Of a DNA stretch of 64,000 bases, positions 60,445 through 64,000 are shown one piece after another. Position 1 is the first letter of the stretch. Each line of letters starts with the position of its first letter. The notes beneath the pieces were generated by a model. The model did no database searches and was not told where the DNA came from. It was given only the letters and a program-made list of their open reading frames with translations. Made by a program: the position numbers and the translations under genes. The DNA comes from Larimichthys crocea (Eukaryota > Chordata > Actinopteri > Sciaenidae), in NCBI RefSeq assembly GCF_000972845.2, contig NC_040016.1:6468701-6532700 (forward strand), given 5' to 3'.

Positions 60445-63400
60445 TCGCTGTGTCCTTTTGGGATATCTGCTAAGGAGATTACTGGCTGAGAATCAGTTAG
60501 AGTTAACTATGACAAGAGAATGACAGTTCATTTAGATGGTGAAAATTGCTGGTGGGATTTCCGCAGGAGTGCCACCAAGCTGGGTTAATACTGTTTGTGA
60601 TAGCAGCTGACAGGATGCCTTTTGGGAAAGAGCATTTGGGATTCTGACCTTTCTTTTTGAAAGAGGTCACAGTTTACTTTTTGCATCAATACATACTGCT
60701 CCAGCTTCGAGCACACAAGGGGTGGGGGGGGGATTTCAAAAACTCCAAAGGGATGAACAACCATCATGCACCATCAACCAGTCATGCACTAAAATTATAG
60801 CCATTATGTGGCCATGCCATGCACAGTGTGGCATGACTGACAGGACATCTGCAGCATGGTTGGAATGGATTTATATTTATATTTACTTTGGGATTCAACA
60901 AATTAAGCCTCATTCAGAGAAAAGTGATGGCAGCTGCGCTGTATAGAAAAGTATTCAAGCCTTGATATGTTGTTTTTTTGCTAGAAACACACTTATACTT
61001 TTCACACTTCTGCGTTTGCCAGTTGAAAGCATGTTTATATTAAGAATGCATCACATTTTCAGACATGAATGAGATAATTCATTGACAAGCACAAAGAATG
61101 AGGATATAAAGTCATGCTGCAGATATCAGTCTTTCAGAACTTTGGATCATCTGCAGACACAACACTATTATTGTAAATTACAGCAGTTCCTGAGCATGAA
61201 TCATATGGTCAGTCGTATATCTTTTGGCTTACAATGGTCAATACTTTTTGACAGCATAGCATATCTGTGCTCGTCCATAACATTTGAAAAGCCTTTGAGG
61301 TGCAAGGATTTTACTGTGTGAGAGCAAAGGATAACAATACCACCCCCACATCCTGCTTCTGTGTGCTGAAGGACTGACATGCCTGAAAGAAACAACTGCT
61401 GGGTGAAAGGTCAAGAAATTTAAATAAACAAGAATTTTCAAAACTCTCAGTCCAATGCCAGAATATAATTGAAACCATACAATTTTTCTGCTGCATTCAC
61501 CAGAATTCATTCTATACACGCCATCTATTGTTACTACTCTCCTTGGTCTCTTTCAGTTCTCTGACACACACCTTCTTTACTACCATGAGTATATTCAGTG
61601 CGAACTGGTGAAGATAAAAGCCTAATCAGTCATCCGTGTTCCACTCTCATTCACTGAGCGGAATATATTATATAAATCATATATATCTGAATTATTCCCA
61701 TTTCACTGGTTCAATATTTAATTTTGGGGGTACTTGGCAGGAGGTTGGTTTATTCTCTGACAGTGCTTTATGATGGAGGACATGCACGTACTTTGAAATC
61801 ATTGTTTCACAGTCGCACAACGTACAAGATAAAATTTCAAAAGGTGAAAAATGATTATATGATCCATGAACTTTGACTTCATATGGCCCATAGAAAGTTG
61901 AAAGGCAGATTATTGCATTGCAGTCTGTTCTCCATTTTCTGAAGACAAATTATGCTACAGAATAATTGCTGCTAGATGGTAGCCCGAGCTTATGTTTCTC
62001 TTCCTTTGAAAAGTATGTTCGTAATTAGACTTTATATTTAAAATTAGCTCCAGTCTGTCCATTTAAATGGGGTAACAGAGCAGAGCATGATTCAAGCTTT
62101 CTCTGCACCCGGGCACAGCTGGTCTGGCAGATATTAGCTCCTTTTAGTGTGCTGACCACTTCACCAAGTCTGATAATATAAGTCTGAAAATTGGATATGG
62201 TCACTGAGGGACAAGCGGACTGAGAAAATCAGAATTACTCCTCATTTGTATGTGATTTACATTTTTTCAATTGGTCTTTAAAAGGCCAGCATTGGACTCA
62301 ATAAGAAGATTAAAAGCAAATATAGTTTTGTCAAACCAGGGGCTTGGGAGAAAGCTATTCACTTTCACGTCAGCTTTAAGTCAAAGATTTGCTGTCAGGC
62401 CTAGTTGCTACTGTAGCGTACTGGGGGATTTAAGTGTCTTTCTGGCCCATGATCTTTTAGCCATCCAAGCCCTGTGGTATTTCAAATCAAGGGTAAGTAG
62501 AGGGATGAAGAAAGTATGCCGTACAAAAGTTGTGACCATTATTCTGTAGCTACAGCGTAAAGACACAACATATTATCTCACTAGGATAGGTAGCTTTCTC
62601 TTTCTTTTCTTTTTTTTTATTTACATAATTTAGTAAGAAAAAAAAGACAGCATAAGTGACAGCCAACTTTAATTTCCACGCCTAAAAGCTAACTTTCTTT
62701 TTATTGGAATACAACCAGTAGATGCATTTTCTAGATCAATACTCCATGTTCTTATCTCAGTGGAGAAGGATGAGATTCAGGCTGTCTTTCCTCATGTGTC
62801 CATGCATCCATCCAGTTGCAGTGTTGCCTTTATCAATCTCAAAGTGATATCAGTGTCATGGCTTTGGAGTTACGTAAGGAGGAGAGTGCAACCAGGTTAA
62901 AAAGTTGAGAAAGATGTCACAAGAGGAGTTTTGATAGATCCCAGCATAAGCCACAACAGCTTAGGGTGGGTGTGCTACACCGTCTCCCCACAGGGAAGTG
63001 TGTGCCACTGAGACAAACGCCCTGGGTGGCAGTCAAGGATTGGACTATACCCTGTCATTTGGTTGACATCTGACCCATGTTCCTCAAGTCCTCTGCAGTT
63101 GCTGCCATGTCAATTTCACGCTATCAGCTCCCTATCCTACCTGGCTCACGGATTTCCAATGAGTTGACAAATACCAAGACTGACCTCTGGATGCTTCTGA
63201 ACATGTTTCAATGAACAGCTTATCATGAAAACAAAATAACCATGCCTACTGTGAACTCATGTGACTGTATGTGAGGAAGAGTTTCTGGTGATGATGGTGT
63301 CTCTGAAACTAAATTCTTTTTTACTTTTTTTGTTAATGTTGCCGAGTATTATGATGTTGTCTCTTTCTTTTGAGAATTTTTCTCTTGAGAATAACATCCT

Positions 63401-64000
63401 TTTTGTCATTCTTTGAACAGTGTGTGAGAGCACACTAATAAAATCATACAAGACCTATCAGTCATCAGACTTTTGTCATAATTCAGTGCATTCCTTGTAC
63501 AAACAATAAACTGGTGTTCTATGTTTGGGTGAAGGAGAGGAAAATACAAAAGCTCTGAAGGGAGAGCGTAAACAAAGTGTAGTCACAAAAAGTACAGGGA
63601 CAGATTTGAGAGTCCTACATAGACTTCTGCCAAGGTAAGTCAAAAATAAACTCTTTTCTTGAGGTAAATCTGAGGCTTGAGGCTTTTCCTTTAATTCTTC
63701 CACTGTTATGTTAGTAGAGCACTGTTAGTGTTTCTAAATCACCACCAGAGTTTCCGCCATGATTTGCTTGCATGCACTACGCCTTGACACGAGCAGACAA
63801 GAAAGCTGAATAATCACTTTTGCTAATTGTGCAAGCGTGCCACAACATTTTTTCCACTTTGCTGTGCTCGTTAATTGTCTATAAACTCTCCACTTTGCTA
63901 TGCATGTTAATTGCGTATAAACTGAGTAAAGGTATATCTTCCTGTATGAATAGCTTTAACTTTTAGAGGAGGGGAAAAAAAGCATCATATTGACATTTAC
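60445..64000. other. Unannotated sequence
   Basis: No gene, SINE or LINE is recognised. Short frames (for example 61238-61519 and 62271-62549) lack motifs. Two similar AT-rich strings (gctgtgctcgttaattgtct and gctatgcatgttaattgcgt, around 63861-63918) form a small imperfect direct repeat close to the end. Confidence 0.5.

Overview
This window is vertebrate nuclear DNA, almost certainly from a teleost fish. It is AT-rich and gene-poor, with many dinucleotide microsatellites. It carries repeat families that I recognise as typical of fish: an L2/Maui-type LINE, a Rex1-like LINE 3' end, a Tc1-type transposase fragment, a tRNA-derived SINE and several short dispersed fish repeats. I found no complete protein-coding gene, rRNA, functional tRNA, CRISPR array or prokaryote-like operon. 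Most open frames under about 120 codons look like chance frames in AT-rich or microsatellite DNA. The window is best read as a gene desert or very large intron. A few isolated exon-like segments (48708-48789, 6772-6907, 7255-7289) are the only host coding candidates, and all are weak.

Layout. 1-10000: mostly unrecognised sequence, with a dispersed repeat (674-862), a LINE reverse-transcriptase scrap (3262-3390), a Tc1 transposase remnant (5488-5865), a LINE 3' tail (7751-7960) and a (TG)n array. 10000-32000: two copies of one dispersed repeat (10026-10520 and 18895-19400), a nested pair of elements (10866-11975), SINE-like remnants near 25.4 and 26.15 kb, and another fish repeat at 28398-28645. 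Stretches at 13.75-14.26 and 14.85-15.06 kb look like conserved non-coding DNA.

32089-42476 is the most structured part: a head-to-tail tandem duplication. Copy 1 (32089-38351) received a 3.4 kb L2-type LINE on the minus strand, flanked by the 5-bp repeat tcttt. Copy 2 (38354-42476) still holds the empty target site at 41494-41498. Copy 1 appears to have lost 2.2 kb that copy 2 keeps; that segment holds the right half of an inverted-repeat element and a Rex1-like LINE nested in another repeat. Copy 2 in turn lacks 885 bp that copy 1 keeps. Together these give a relative chronology of events.

42477-64000: a tRNA-derived SINE (44302-44616), a pyrimidine-rich repeat (49541-50045), a heavily decayed LINE that still shows ORF1 esterase-like, endonuclease and reverse-transcriptase segments (51145-52615), and a mosaic of diverged local duplications (54133-57873). 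A long repeat-poor tract at 58.3-60.4 kb looks like conserved non-coding DNA. No set of genes acts together here. The biology on view is transposon insertion, nesting, tandem duplication and deletion.
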